The translations under genes and the position numbers were made by a program. The notes under the pieces are model-generated. The model ran no database searches. It worked only from the letters and a program-made list of their open reading frames with translations, and was not told the origin of the DNA. A stretch of 64,000 nucleotides of DNA from Cryphonectria parasitica EP155 (Eukaryota; Ascomycota; Sordariomycetes; Diaporthales; Cryphonectriaceae), in contig NW_024468917.1 in NCBI RefSeq assembly GCF_011745365.1, forward strand, positions 434,001 to 498,000. The letters are read 5' to 3'. Shown one piece after another: positions 44,490 through 55,594 of this stretch (its first letter is position 1; every line of letters starts with the position of its first letter).

Positions 44490-47400
44490 CGGTCACTGGT
44501 GTTCTTGAACTTTATTAAACAAAAAAAAAATAGGCTGAATATGGGCAGGGGCAAAGCAATGACTTAGACCCTTAAGACTGTTCATATCAATATCAATCAG
44601 TCCGTGAACGCGTTTGGCCATGAGTGACCCAAAGAACAACTTTGAGTGGACATGAGCAAGGGGGACACCATATCCAATATTGTCGGCATATGATACCAGC
44701 CGAGGACAATTGCTCGAATGCCTGTGTCATTGCTGTTTTCAGGCAGCAGATACCTTCAGCGGAGCTTAGGATCTCTCTCTCTCTCTCTTTTTTAAGTGCT
44801 GACTGAACTTCAGGGATTATTCGCGCTCGGTAGTTGCGCGGGGAGGCTTATCGTAGTATGCAAGTCATGCTGACAGAAGCCGCGACGACTGACTTCGCCG
44901 AGGGTTGACATCCTCCTGACAATCAGAAGTAGGGAGACACCACTTGACCATCAATTATAGCCTGCCGCTTGTGCTTGAGCAGAGTCAACTAAGTCATGGT
45001 CGGCTCAAACGACCGCGCTATGGCGTCTGTGGTGAGACAACAAGCCACCTGTCTGCGGTGCCGGATTGGTCGGGACACACTATGGCTGTGTGCGGCTGCT
45101 GATCAAGTTTTGACGTGGTGAGCATGGCAGATGCCCCGTTACCTGCAAAGAACGTGATAACATTCGAGACCACCACTATCAACGACGAAGTCATCAACAG
45201 GTTTTCTGACCAGGCCGCGGGGTTGCAGTAGTGACATAATAAGCTTGCATAATGGTCAGCGGTTGGGGCCCCTGCCGGCCTTTGCGACCCTGGCTCAGCT
45301 TGCAAGATCACCTTGCACTCGAGGTGCTTTTGATTGATCTTCCTAGGCATGGGCCAGGATGAATACCGGCACTTGTCTGAAGGCACGGCATTCACTGTAT
45401 GTTCTTGTGCAAAGACGCGAGTGCTGATGGCTCCCAGCGTCTGGTCAAAGTCATCGCCAAGAAGACCAAGACTTCGGAATCGTCGTTGACCCCAAAACTC
45501 GACCCCTGACCAAACGAACGGGCGGATAGGGCCGCCTTTGTTGGCGGTGCGGAGGAGATACTTAAGAAGCTGTCTTTGGTGGGCCCTCCAAGTTAGCACT
45601 ACGGTGCTATGCCACTATCTGATGGGTGGGTGGATCGGAACCGAGGAGATAAGAGGTGACGTTTTCCCCCAGGAACCCTGTGATCACACATCAGCGACCG
45701 AAGCTTGGTAGAGTCCTCCCTTCGCAACCTGTAACAACACATATGAACCTGCTTTTTAAAATTACTGGAATTACATGCTAATTCTGACCAACCAGGACTG
45801 TGCATGAACATACGATCTGTACTTCTTCATGGTGGGTTCAGCCAGCCCCGGCCTTGCGCTATCTTGTACACAGTCCTGCATCCAACAGGGCCGTGTGGGA
45901 GGAAACCAGTATCAGAAGATGCGTAAAAGCTGGCAGCATGACCACCCGTGGCACCGGTGACGACATCTGGCACCACCTCGCCAGGCAAATACGTTGCTCA
46001 GGTTGCTTCCAGCCACCGTGAGCCACCGTGAAAACCCTCGGGATGGCAAACAGATCGACTGGCACGAAATCAGAGTTGTTGCAGAGTATACGCCATCGAG
46101 ATGGCTGTGTCGTCCAAAGGGGGGGTTGCGCCATTGTAATGTGAAATAAAATCAAGCTGCCCACCACTCGGCTAGACCGACACACACAAGTAACCTTGTG
46201 ATGCCGAGAGGACTTTTGGGACTCATGATGCCATTCCGAAGAGAGACACAATGCACATGGTGTCAGGATCCGCTCTAGTGGAAGAGTGGCGCATTGTGGG
46301 CCAAAATAGAACGCACTCAAACGTTCACATGGAATCGTGCATGTCGCGAACAACAGGATCATAGGAGAGACATACCATGACTTCCCCGCCTCTCTAAGAA
46401 TAGTCACGAAGACCTTCTGCAGATCGCAGCGCTGCTTGCCTCCAGTGCCAGATGCTCCCCCACGCCTCGCATAGCCCGGTTCCACTTCGAGGTCTTCCCG
46501 GATCAATGCCGGACGGGGGTGGGAGGCCTATCCTATTGCTTTCCCATTTCAAGACATCAGGCCCTTTCTGTTCGTCCTTTTCAAAAGTGCCTCGATCCTT
46601 GTTCAGCACACCATTGTCCAGAAGAGGCATGATGACGACACCGCCCGGCAGCAGAGCTCTGGGCCCCCCCGAAGGAGAGTCTGGTTTAGACGCGTGCTTT
46701 CGTCACAATTGTCTCGGTATGCCGCCCATACCATGTGGGGGAGCCCGTGTTGCCGTTTGCCTCTTGTTCAGCCCTGAACCCTTCGTGTTTTGTCAACGAG
46801 GAGGGGTGAAAATCAAGGCGGAGGAGAATTTATCTCCTACCACTGCAGCCGCCAGGGCAGTGATCCGCAGTCGAGGATGGCTGAGGTGCGGCATCTGATA
46901 CGACCACGATCGAGATTCCCAGTTTGCATCAAGCTTCTCTGTATAGGCATTGGCCCATCCTCCATGCAGCCCAATGACTCCTTTCACTGCATGGTGCAAC
47001 TCTCCACTAGGCATCCCTCGCATCGCGCTGCAGTTGGTTAAACCTTCGTTTGTGCGCACGTCGATGCACAGCTCAAACAGGCACAGCCGCCCAAGAGGAG
47101 CTGCAGTGGGACAGACAACCTGTTCATGGGAGCCATGCCTGTTTTACCCCTCCTATGCATCCGCATCACAAGGGGAACCACTTGACCTTGGAAAGGGAGG
47201 GGCGCATCTGCAAAGTTGTCTTGCTCACAGTCGCATCGGACAAGGGAAACCGGCAAGCTTCATCCAGAGCACCACGTCACGGCAGGTACCTCGTTACAGT
47301 ACCACTTACAACGAACCCTGAAACTTGTGCAGGGACAAGCATACAGTAGTGCCTTCCCCCATCACTCCTTCCCACCTGAGACCTGGTAAACCACCAGACC

Positions 47401-47624
47401 ATCTCTCCTAGGCACGAACATATAAGACCAGCCATCCTCCTTCCTTGGGACTTAGAACATACCTCCTACTCATTCCACTTTGTCAACCTCAAATCTTACT
47501 GCATCCCACCCTCGTCTCCTACCAAGATACCAGTTGCCTTTAGTACTGCCTCGGCCTTCGTCCTTCTCTCACATCTTCATCACTACAACAACCAACCATC
47601 ACCCTGGCGACCAGAACAGCAATC
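44490..47624. other. Long intergenic region upstream of the aspartic protease
   Basis: In 3.1 kb no intact gene is recognised. Two short protein-like plus-strand segments (45124-45231 and about 45398-45511) are listed separately. A CT microsatellite lies near 44769-44787. The minus-strand frames 45018-45599 and 45859-46506 have random-looking composition. The last 200 bases before 47625 are C-rich and probably form the protease leader. Confidence 0.45.
45124..45511 (+). pseudogene. Possible gene relic or unresolved intron-rich small gene
   Basis: An ATG at 45124 opens MADAPLPAKNVITFETTTIN followed by DEVINRFSDQAAGLQ and a stop at 45229-45231. About 170 nt further on, another frame reads LCKDASADGSQRLVKVIAKK then TKTSESSLTPKLDP and stop. 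Between them, a segment GQDEYRHLSEGTAFT ends at a GTATGT donor-like site. The compositions look coding, but I could not join the pieces with confident splice sites, and no family is recognised. Confidence 0.22.
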
Positions 47625-49028
47625 ATGGAGGCCGCATTCGCCACCCAGGCCAAGCTCAGGCAGGAGCTCGGCCTCAAGAAGGTCATGGCCGTTCCCAACC
47701 AGAACTACAAGCGCCACGGCACCAAGTCCTACGTCTACCTGATGAACAGGTTCGGCTTCAAGGCCACCAAGCCTGGTCCTTACCAGCACAGTACCACCTT
47801 CCACCACCGTGGGCTCGCTGGCTCGCACGTCGCCAGGGGCGGGCGCCTTCGCCGTGAGCACAAGCTTGTCAAGACCACCTCCAGTGGCGAGACAGGCGAG
47901 GTCACCGCTGAGGACCAGCAGAATGACTCTGAGTACCTGTGTGAGGTCCAGATTGGTACTCCTGCCCAGACCCTGAAGCTCGACTTCGACACTGGTTCTT
48001 CCGACCTCTGGGTGAGCCCTACCCCCCTTCCCCGGGGAAATGACTCGGTGCTGGTGACAACTGTTGCTAACCATAATCAGGTCTTCTCTACCGAGCTGCC
48101 CTCCAAGGACCAGACGGGCCACAACATCTTCGACCCCTCAAAGTCCTCCACCTGGCAGACCTCCGAGGGTCTCTCCTGGAAGATTTCCTATGGAGATGGC
48201 AGCTCTGCTTCCGGTGATGTCGGCACCGATACCGTCAACATTGGCGGCGTCACGATCACCAACCAGTCTGTCGAACTCGCCAAGACTGCCGCTGCGCAGT
48301 TCATCTCCGGCACGGGTGACGGTCTCCTCGGTCTCGCGTTTCCGTCCATCAACACGATTACCAAGAGCGGCCAGGCTGATCCCCAGAACACCCCTGTTGC
48401 CAACATGATCTCTCAGGGCGACATTCCGTCTGACGCCCAGCTGTTCACCTCGGCCTTCTATTCTTCTCGTGATCAGGCTGCCAACTCTTTCTACACCTTC
48501 GGCTACATCGATACCGATCTGGTCGGCTCCAACACGATCCACTACACCGATATCGACAACTCCGAGGGCTTCTGGATGTTCGACTCTACGACATACACCA
48601 TTGCGGGCACGCAGGGCACCCAGGCATCCAACCAGGCCATCTGCGATACTGGTACCACTCTCTGCCTGCTGGCCGACGAGGTCGTCGAGGCCCTCTACGA
48701 CGCCATCCCGGGAAGCAAGTACGACGAGACCCAGCAGGGTTACCTCTTCCCCACCTCCGTCACAGCCGATCAGCTTCCCGACTTCAGTGTCGCTGTCGGC
48801 GACCAGGAGTTTACCATCCAGAAGGAGGACCTGGCCTTCACTGTCGCGTCTGAGGGATACTGGTACGGTGGTGTGCAGTCCCGTGGCGACAACCCATTTG
48901 ACATCCTGGGTGATGTCTTCCTGAAGAGCGTCTATGTCATCTGGGACCAGGGCAACACCCGCCTGGGCCTGGTGCCCAAGATCGAGAGCACCCAGAACCT
49001 GGACCCTACCACTAGCAGCACCTCGTAG
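47625..49028 (+). CDS. Pepsin-family (A1) aspartic protease lacking a signal peptide
   Basis: This is an aspergillopepsin-like endopeptidase with two exons, 47625-48011 and 48081-49028, for 444 residues. The catalytic aspartates are Asp122 in DFDTGSSDLW and about Asp318 in ICDTGTTL. The flap reads WKISYGDGSSASGDV. The 69-nt intron (GTGAGC...AATCAG) lies directly after DTGSSDLW. Unlike secreted pepsins, the N-terminus (MEAAFATQAKLRQELGLKKV) has no hydrophobic signal sequence. The segment PNQNYKRHGTKSYVYLMNRF, then GFKATKPGPY, resembles the prosegment region of a known group of fungal A1 proteases predicted to lack classical signals. No GPI or membrane tail is present. It may be intracellular or leave the cell by a non-classical route; this is inference. 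The protease family is secure. Confidence 0.93.
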   Translation: MEAAFATQAKLRQELGLKKVMAVPNQNYKRHGTKSYVYLMNRFGFKATKPGPYQHSTTFHHRGLAGSHVARGGRLRREHKLVKTTSSGETGEVTAEDQQNDSEYLCEVQIGTPAQTLKLDFDTGSSDLWVSPTPLPRGNDSVLVTTVANHNQVFSTELPSKDQTGHNIFDPSKSSTWQTSEGLSWKISYGDGSSASGDVGTDTVNIGGVTITNQSVELAKTAAAQFISGTGDGLLGLAFPSINTITKSGQADPQNTPVANMISQGDIPSDAQLFTSAFYSSRDQAANSFYTFGYIDTDLVGSNTIHYTDIDNSEGFWMFDSTTYTIAGTQGTQASNQAICDTGTTLCLLADEVVEALYDAIPGSKYDETQQGYLFPTSVTADQLPDFSVAVGDQEFTIQKEDLAFTVASEGYWYGGVQSRGDNPFDILGDVFLKSVYVIWDQGNTRLGLVPKIESTQNLDPTTSSTS

Positions 49029-51515
49029 GCGATCCGTGGGAAGTCGCTCTCGATTTGTCTGGGGTCATGACCGGTGGCTTTTTCTGGACGTTTATCGGCA
49101 GATTATGAACGTGATTACGATGAGTTGCTTTCTAGAGGGATCAATCTCAATTTCACAGCAAGGGTTATTTTTCTCTCCCACGAGACATCCAAGTAGCATG
49201 CCTACCTAATAAATTCCTCGTTAATTTCTTACAATGTTAAAAAGTCGATACTATAGAGCATTGCTCTATTATATGTCGTTTGGTAGCTTGCATGGTGATT
49301 GGCCGACTCTCCTGGATATGGCTTACGAACTACCGCGATCACTGATACACATATCACAGGCAAGCCAGTAGTCTCCCCTGCGACTGCGGCATGGGTATGA
49401 GATTTCCATGTGACAATGCTTTACTGTAGGTTCTTGTACTTGCATGGTAGTCTTGCTCACGTGACGGTCGGAAATCTATCTGGTGGGCGTCGTAAATAAA
49501 TAGAAAGAAAAAAAAAGAACAATTAAAGTGAGGAGGCATCGAAGTTTAGTCAGAGAACAGTGTAAGAATTCTTGGAATCAGCTTTCGGCTTGTGTGGTAG
49601 ACACGAAGGTTCTCCAACACACTCGCTCTCTGACCTGTTGCCTGAACCTCTCCGAATTTCGGCGTCAAGGAACTTCTTGTCCAACACGAGGTGTATATTG
49701 GCATTGGGGTAGCAAACTCCTCCAAAGTCGCTGATCGTACTGCATAAGGTTTCACATGCGTCTTGAATGCTCCGAAAGTCACGATTTTCCTCCCCTGGGT
49801 TCAGAACGAGGCTGCTACCTGGGAGAACAGGACAGGATGAACTGGTTCCGAGGGCGGAACGTGGGCAAACCAGGGAGCGCACACACTCGGTCCCCCCAAC
49901 AAACACATCTGCATGAGTTTTACGCTGGCCGCACCTGTCAGCAGCGTCTGCATTGGTAGAGTATGTAAGCCGACGGTGTCGCTAGCGGCTTGCCTTGATT
50001 GATGAATAATGGGCCTCAAATTGGTACGCGACCTAGACTTGTCGTCGTTCGCCCTGTGTCTAGGCAGGACGAGGTTACTTGGGTGTATCTAAACTGTATG
50101 TAGTACAGTTAGTGCACCACCCATACATTAGTACTGTTGTAGCATGTATTTCTCAAGATACTCGCCTCATAGGACCAGGCGGTGGTTTCCGACGGAGTCT
50201 TCTCTCCCAAATGCTATGCTGCTTAGTAGCCCCTGTACTATAGCGGGTAGGCACAGAGATGATCAGCAGCAGCAACCCCAAGGACCGGCCTGGCAGGGCC
50301 TAGACTCCTCCTTGCCCAGCGACCATGGTTACCCCACCCACTTCTGACGCTGCCACAGTCCAGTCCTAACCTTAGGCCACCCAGTCCCAACGTAAACTAA
50401 GCAAGACACAGCAGTGCAGCCCCAGGATACTTTCTCTTGCCTGCGGGAGGAGGAGGCGCCCGGAGCGGGGCGGGAAGGGGTAGTTTTCCCCAACAGGAGT
50501 AGCCGCAGAAATACAACACAGCAGTTATGGTGAGCTGGAGGAGGACTTTGGCCCCAGCCCCTGGTCTCCGTCATCACAGCGCGCACACGCAGAGAGAGAG
50601 AGAGAGAGACAGACACACACCCTCCCACAGAACCCACACCTCTAGACCCAATCCAACCGACCCCGACCAACAAAACATCAACATCCACCACCTCACCTCC
50701 ACCTCCACCTCCGCGCTGTCCTGTCGCCCATCACCGCCGACGCCGACGACCACCTCTTACCGTCGAAAAGCCTGGTCCCTGGGCTGGTCAGATTCATCAT
50801 TGAGATATCGGTCAGCATCTCTTCGGTGCGCCTCTAGGCTCTGCCTGTCTCAATCTAAGTTTCAAAGCGTTCGTTCGCCTTTGACTCTTATCCGGTTCGA
50901 CCTTGTCATCCATTCTCCGTCCTCCGACCTCACTTCTTGTTTTTACTTTTTCTCTCTCTCCTTCTCGCCCTCGCCAGCCTCTCTGTCCCGTCTTTGGCCC
51001 TTTTCGTTTGAGTCTCTGCCAACAGGGACACCAGAGAAAGTGGAGCCGGTGGTCTTTTTGAGTCGGCGGCAAACGATATCCAATCCGCCTTGGCCATCGC
51101 TGTCAAAACTTTCCCTACGCTCTTGTCTTTTCTACTAATTGTCTGTCTTGTTACGGTTCACTTCCATTCCTGCGTCCTCTCTTTTTCCTTCTTCGACACC
51201 GTGTTTGTAGCAATACCACAGCAAACACAGTTCTCAAGTCACTGCTGCAGCGCGGGCCCACGGCCTCAAATCAGCAACGCGTCCATCCCTGACCGGATCA
51301 GCGGTCGAGCGTCCTCGAGAACAGTTCGACCTCGCCTTCCCGACACCACATGCTAGCCCTCGAGACCTTCTGAACCCGCTGCAGACACAGCGCGCGCGGT
51401 GCTGCCCGATCTCCACCCCTCCTTGCCTAGCCCGGTCGAACTTGGACGCCCCACACTCACACATATATACACACGTACACACGCGAACAAATATACATAC
51501 ACACATATAGTCACG
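49029..51515. other. Intergenic and probable long 5' leader of the Barentsz-like gene
   Basis: No gene is supported in 2.5 kb. A GA/CA microsatellite (50591-50619) and a CA/TA-rich stretch (51452-51509) lie upstream of the Barentsz-like ATG. From about 50600 onward the DNA is strongly C/CT-rich, typical of a long fungal 5' untranslated leader. Confidence 0.5.
50591..50619. repeat. GA/CA microsatellite
   Basis: Consecutive AG units pass into AC units about 0.9 kb upstream of the Barentsz-like start codon. Confidence 0.75.
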
Positions 51516-53808
51516 ATGGGTGCACCTCCCAAACGCAGCAGCAGAAGGACACTCGGTCATCGACGCCGCGTCGACGACGAAGGTGACGACGAGGGTGGGC
51601 CCGAGACGCTGGATCATCTCGATGATGACTCCGTCACTGAGGGCTCCGTGATCACCGACGAACATGACCGTGGCGATGACAGTGACACTAGCAACGTCGA
51701 CGAGGCGTCACCAACATCCCCTGTCTTAAAAAAGGCACCAGGTCGCAGAGCTGCCAAGGGAAACCTCCCTCATCTTGCTCCTGCAGGGACAACCGGACCG
51801 GAGGCGCAGGTTGCTCGAGACGTGGCGGAAGCCGAAGTACAGCTGAACGGGCTAAACATCTCGGACGAGCCTAGACCGACGCAAGAGGAGACGACTCCCT
51901 CCGCACCTACCAAGCCGACCGGCCCCGTGGTCGTGAGCTCCACGCAGGTGCAGGCACAGGAGCCACCCTTCGAGCGCAGACGCCGTGAGCATGAGGAGTA
52001 CCGCAAGAAGAGAGACGAGGACCCAGCCTTCGTGCCAAACAGGGGCGCCTTCTTCATGCACGACCACCGACACGCTGGCCCGGCCGCGAATGGCTTTCGT
52101 CCGTTTGGCAGAGGAGCCCTGAGAGGCGGTCGAGGAAGGGGCCGTGGCGTAGGGGCCCCCTTTGCACCGATCAAGTATGTATCTGTTCCCCCTCACCCCC
52201 CTCACCCCCCAGACCCCCCAACCTGAGCTGCATCTATGCCTTTTATCGAAATTGTTGCTGACGGTAGAAAGCAGTCCGTTCCAGTCGAACCCTCTTGACC
52301 CGACCGTCAGTGGTCCTTGGGCCCACGACATGCACGAAGCTGTTGCCGAGCCTTTGCCCATGCGGCAGCCGAGACATGCGCCTCGACCTGTGGAAGGCCC
52401 TCCGAACGGAGACGGACATATTCCTACACGCCCATCCAGCGACACACCCATCAACAGAACCTTGTCGACGGAGAAGACTCTCGGATATGTGGAAGTTCGG
52501 ATGTTCTTCCCCGGTCTGAAGGAGCCCAAGTCGTTCTCCAGCATTCCGATGAAGCGCTACATAATGCTGCCCGACCACAGACCTCCCCTCCGGCGTGACA
52601 AGGCTGTCAGGATATGTCTGCCACGCAACCCTCCTCGCTATGTGTTCCCTGCTGCGGATCGGTCATTCATCTTTATCCCTCGGGCCATGCGCCCCAACCA
52701 GCAGCACATCCGTGGCAGGTCCCGAACAGGTTTTGGCTCCGTTGGTGGCTATTCACGCCGTACTAGCATCTACGGCGGCAGCTACTACGGAAGTGCCTAC
52801 ACTCCGAGTGTGGGCATGAGCCGACGGTCGTCAATAGCTCCGGGAGATTTCATCTCGCCGACTGGCTCCGCTATGTCGAGACCGATCGTGCGGCTCCCAC
52901 CCATGATGCAACCACAGGTGCCGGTGCCCATGCCCATGCCTGGTCCCGCATCAGCATTCATCCCGCCGCCTCTGCCACCTGTGGACATGGCTGTCACCGA
53001 CACACCGGCACCTGAATATCCAGCCGATACAGACCAGCCCTCAATCACGGACCTACCGCAGCCGCAGACCTATCCTCTCCCTCAAAAGCCAGCGTTCCAG
53101 GAGAACCGCCCTGATGACTCCATTCCCATGCACCAACCCCGCCCGCAGAAGGCAGTGTCCCTCGAGAACATTGAATCGCCCACAAGACAGACCAGACAAC
53201 CACCGCAATTCCAACAGGCCTTCCACCAACAGGTCCCGCCTCAGATGGTCAACAGCTTATCACTGGACACGCACGGTCGGAACCCGCCTTATCCCTCTCA
53301 AATCTCTACTGGTACACCTCTTTCTCAGATTCCCGAGCGTGCTATCCATGCCGCACCTTTCCAGCCCTCCACGTACTCCCAACCTCCGCCTGGCTACTAC
53401 AGCCAACCTTATCCCATGTTGGCGCAGCCGCCGCGGCCGCAGCAGCAGCAACAGGGGTATTATTACCCACAACCACCGCAACCGTACGCAAACAATATGG
53501 CCTCCCCAGCGGCTGCTCCCCCCTTCTACCCCGGCGGCCCACAAGCACAAGCAATGAACTACGGCCAGGGTGGTCAAGGCGAGGGTCCTCCTGTTCAGGC
53601 CAACACCCAGGGAGGTGGCTCATCCACCTTGGTTGCCCAAGATGTCAACGGCACGGTCTACTACTATGATGCATCTCAGATACCCACGTATCCAACCTAT
53701 CCTGCCTATGGCGCCCCTGGCTATGCTCCCAACATGACCATGGGTATGTCACCGGCACCAGAGGGTTACTACTACAATCAAGCCGCTCAAGGGATGACCC
53801 CATACTAG
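51516..53808 (+). CDS. Barentsz/CASC3 (MLN51)-like exon-junction-complex protein
   Basis: This is a Btz-domain protein. In animals CASC3/Barentsz clamps eIF4A3 on mRNA within the exon junction complex and promotes nonsense-mediated decay. The exons are 51516-52174 and 52275-53808, for 730 residues. The intron runs GTATGT to AAGCAG (CTGAC branch) and divides the domain. The first half (about residues 168-186) reads DPAFVPNRGAFFMHDHRH, and an RGG-rich linker follows; the second half begins NPFQSNPLDPTVSGPWAHDM (WAHDM near residue 235). Both match the family's RGxFYMHDxR and WxHDxF/E motifs. The N-terminus is acidic and repetitive; the 450-residue C-terminal region is Pro/Gln/Tyr-rich and disordered, with Gln runs. 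The reading of the domain is good; the molecular role is carried over from animals. Confidence 0.85.
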
Positions 53809-55594
53809 GGCTTGGCCGGTTCCTTTGGTGGGGTTTATGGTTGAACAAACTTTGCATCATGAGCACTTCAGCAAGACCAGCGGTGGCGTTCACCCCCAAC
53901 TGCACAAACGTCTTCATCAAGCCACTCCAGCCACCTCATGCTCAGACAATACATCTACTGCAATGCCGGCCTTCTGTTTCAACCATTTTGGTCAAACTTG
54001 GTAATTGAAGGGGCCAGACGGCCAGGCAGATGGGGCTCATTACGTCTGTCCCTTTTTTCTGATCAGAAAGACTGGATTCGGGTTAATGTTGGCAATTGCT
54101 GTACATTCTCATGGAGGAGTCTAAGCTGGCTGGGTCTTTCAGCAGGCAATTCTCAAGGTGCGATGTGTATGGGTTCCAGCACCGTACCGTGTCAGGAGAC
54201 GTGTGCGGTCGACTTATTCCTAGGCAGTCAATTACCTTTTCACACCCATTCTGAAAGCAAGAACTCTTGTCGCTCCTAGTTCCATATTCACTTTACAGAC
54301 CCACCCACCTGACCTCTCGTGTTTCTTTATCACGTGTGCTCTCTTCATTTTCTTGTTCTTATTTCAATTTTGGCGCTTATTTTGCGAACGTATTTTGGAC
54401 TATGTCTTCGCTTGCCCCCCCCCCCCCACAAAAAAACCCAGGTGGATGGGTGAAGCTTTCGGAGACGGCGTTCCAGGTGCCCTTTCTTCTTTGGGAATTC
54501 TTCAGCATCTATACCGCCTAATCTGGGTCTTTTTTCTGCAGGGCTGGACAAAGCGGGGCTGCTCTTTCACCTTTGTTCGTTCCTTTTGGTTATCGGAGGT
54601 GTCTCTGGTAATGGGTCTCTTCCTGCCCTTCATCTTGGTCGAGGCTATTTACTACACTCTTTATGACTGCTTCTGAAAAATATGAGAGGGTTTTGGTTTT
54701 CCCCCTCCTCTCTCTATAAAGTGTGGCCTTGGGTGGTTGGGGGTTAGCTCGAGTAGGCATGGCTTGGAAGTCACTGAAATGCTTCTTAGGGAGGGCGATT
54801 CGCGGATGGAAGGCGACAGAGGAAGGCTTATAAATACTGGGGGATGGACTTGGGCTTCATGCGTTAAAGATAGACATGGCTAGAGGATCGTGATAATTGA
54901 TCACCTTTCTTATCCTTTTTTTGCTGCAAAGGTGGTGGGGAGGAGGATTTGATGGGAGGCAGTGAGGGTTGGTCATGTTGAGCAGGAAGCGGATGGACAG
55001 GGAGCGAGGCAGAGCTGAATGGTGATAAAATCGTGAAAAGTTCTCTGCTGTGATCCAACTGGTGATCTGCTGGGTGATCTATCACTTGACTTATGTTGCG
55101 AGAAGTGTTGCGGGTGTGCGTCCTCAAGATACGTGTACAGAATTTCGGAAGAGTTGAATACCACACAGCTTTTCCGCACCCCAATAGTTCTTTCTAAGCA
55201 TTTGTGACTCACTGCAAATACGAGCTGCACAACCGGAAGAAGCAGGAATGCTTGCAATGGAATTCAAATGTAATGTTCTGTTGCTTTTTATTCTGATTCA
55301 TCTCAGCGAGGAGGGATGAGGACACGTAAGGTGGATGTCGTTACGAGTAGGCCAAGTTGGTCTGTAGCTCATCTTAGAGATTATTGCTCAGCCACGAACA
55401 TGGCAAGTACAACACGGCCGGTGCGCTCCTCGTTCCGCCCTCTCTTCGTTCTGTTTCTTCCTTTCTCAGAACATCTGCGACATAAAAAACCGCTAATACT
55501 CATTGTGCAATAACATCTTTGTTCAACAGTGATATCAACCTAAAATCACGATTCACTATTGACGTTTCATTCGCACGTGAACGGCATATTTGAT
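53809..55594. other. Intergenic between the Barentsz-like and CofD-like genes
   Basis: No gene is supported in 1.8 kb. A 13-C run lies at 54415-54427, followed by an A run. Frames such as 54353-54676 have low-complexity hydrophobic translations only. Confidence 0.5.

Noticed and set aside
46010..46034. Short tandem copy of GAGCCACCGT-like sequence
   Set aside because: Only about 10 bp duplicated once; expected occasionally by chance.
45018..46506. Minus-strand frames of 193 and 215 codons
   Set aside because: Random-looking composition, no domains, no splice context; the overlapping plus-strand fragments look slightly more coding-like.
47583..48122. 179-codon minus-strand frame
   Set aside because: Antisense to the aspartic protease, whose catalytic motifs fix the true frame.
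50861..50912. GGTTCGA string resembling a tRNA B box
   Set aside because: No A box, acceptor stem or anticodon arm around it; the same string at about 28955 is inside UPF1 coding sequence.
54353..54676. 107-codon hydrophobic frame after the Barentsz-like gene
   Set aside because: Phe/Leu-rich translation of T-rich DNA crossing a C13 run; no homologous look and no start context.
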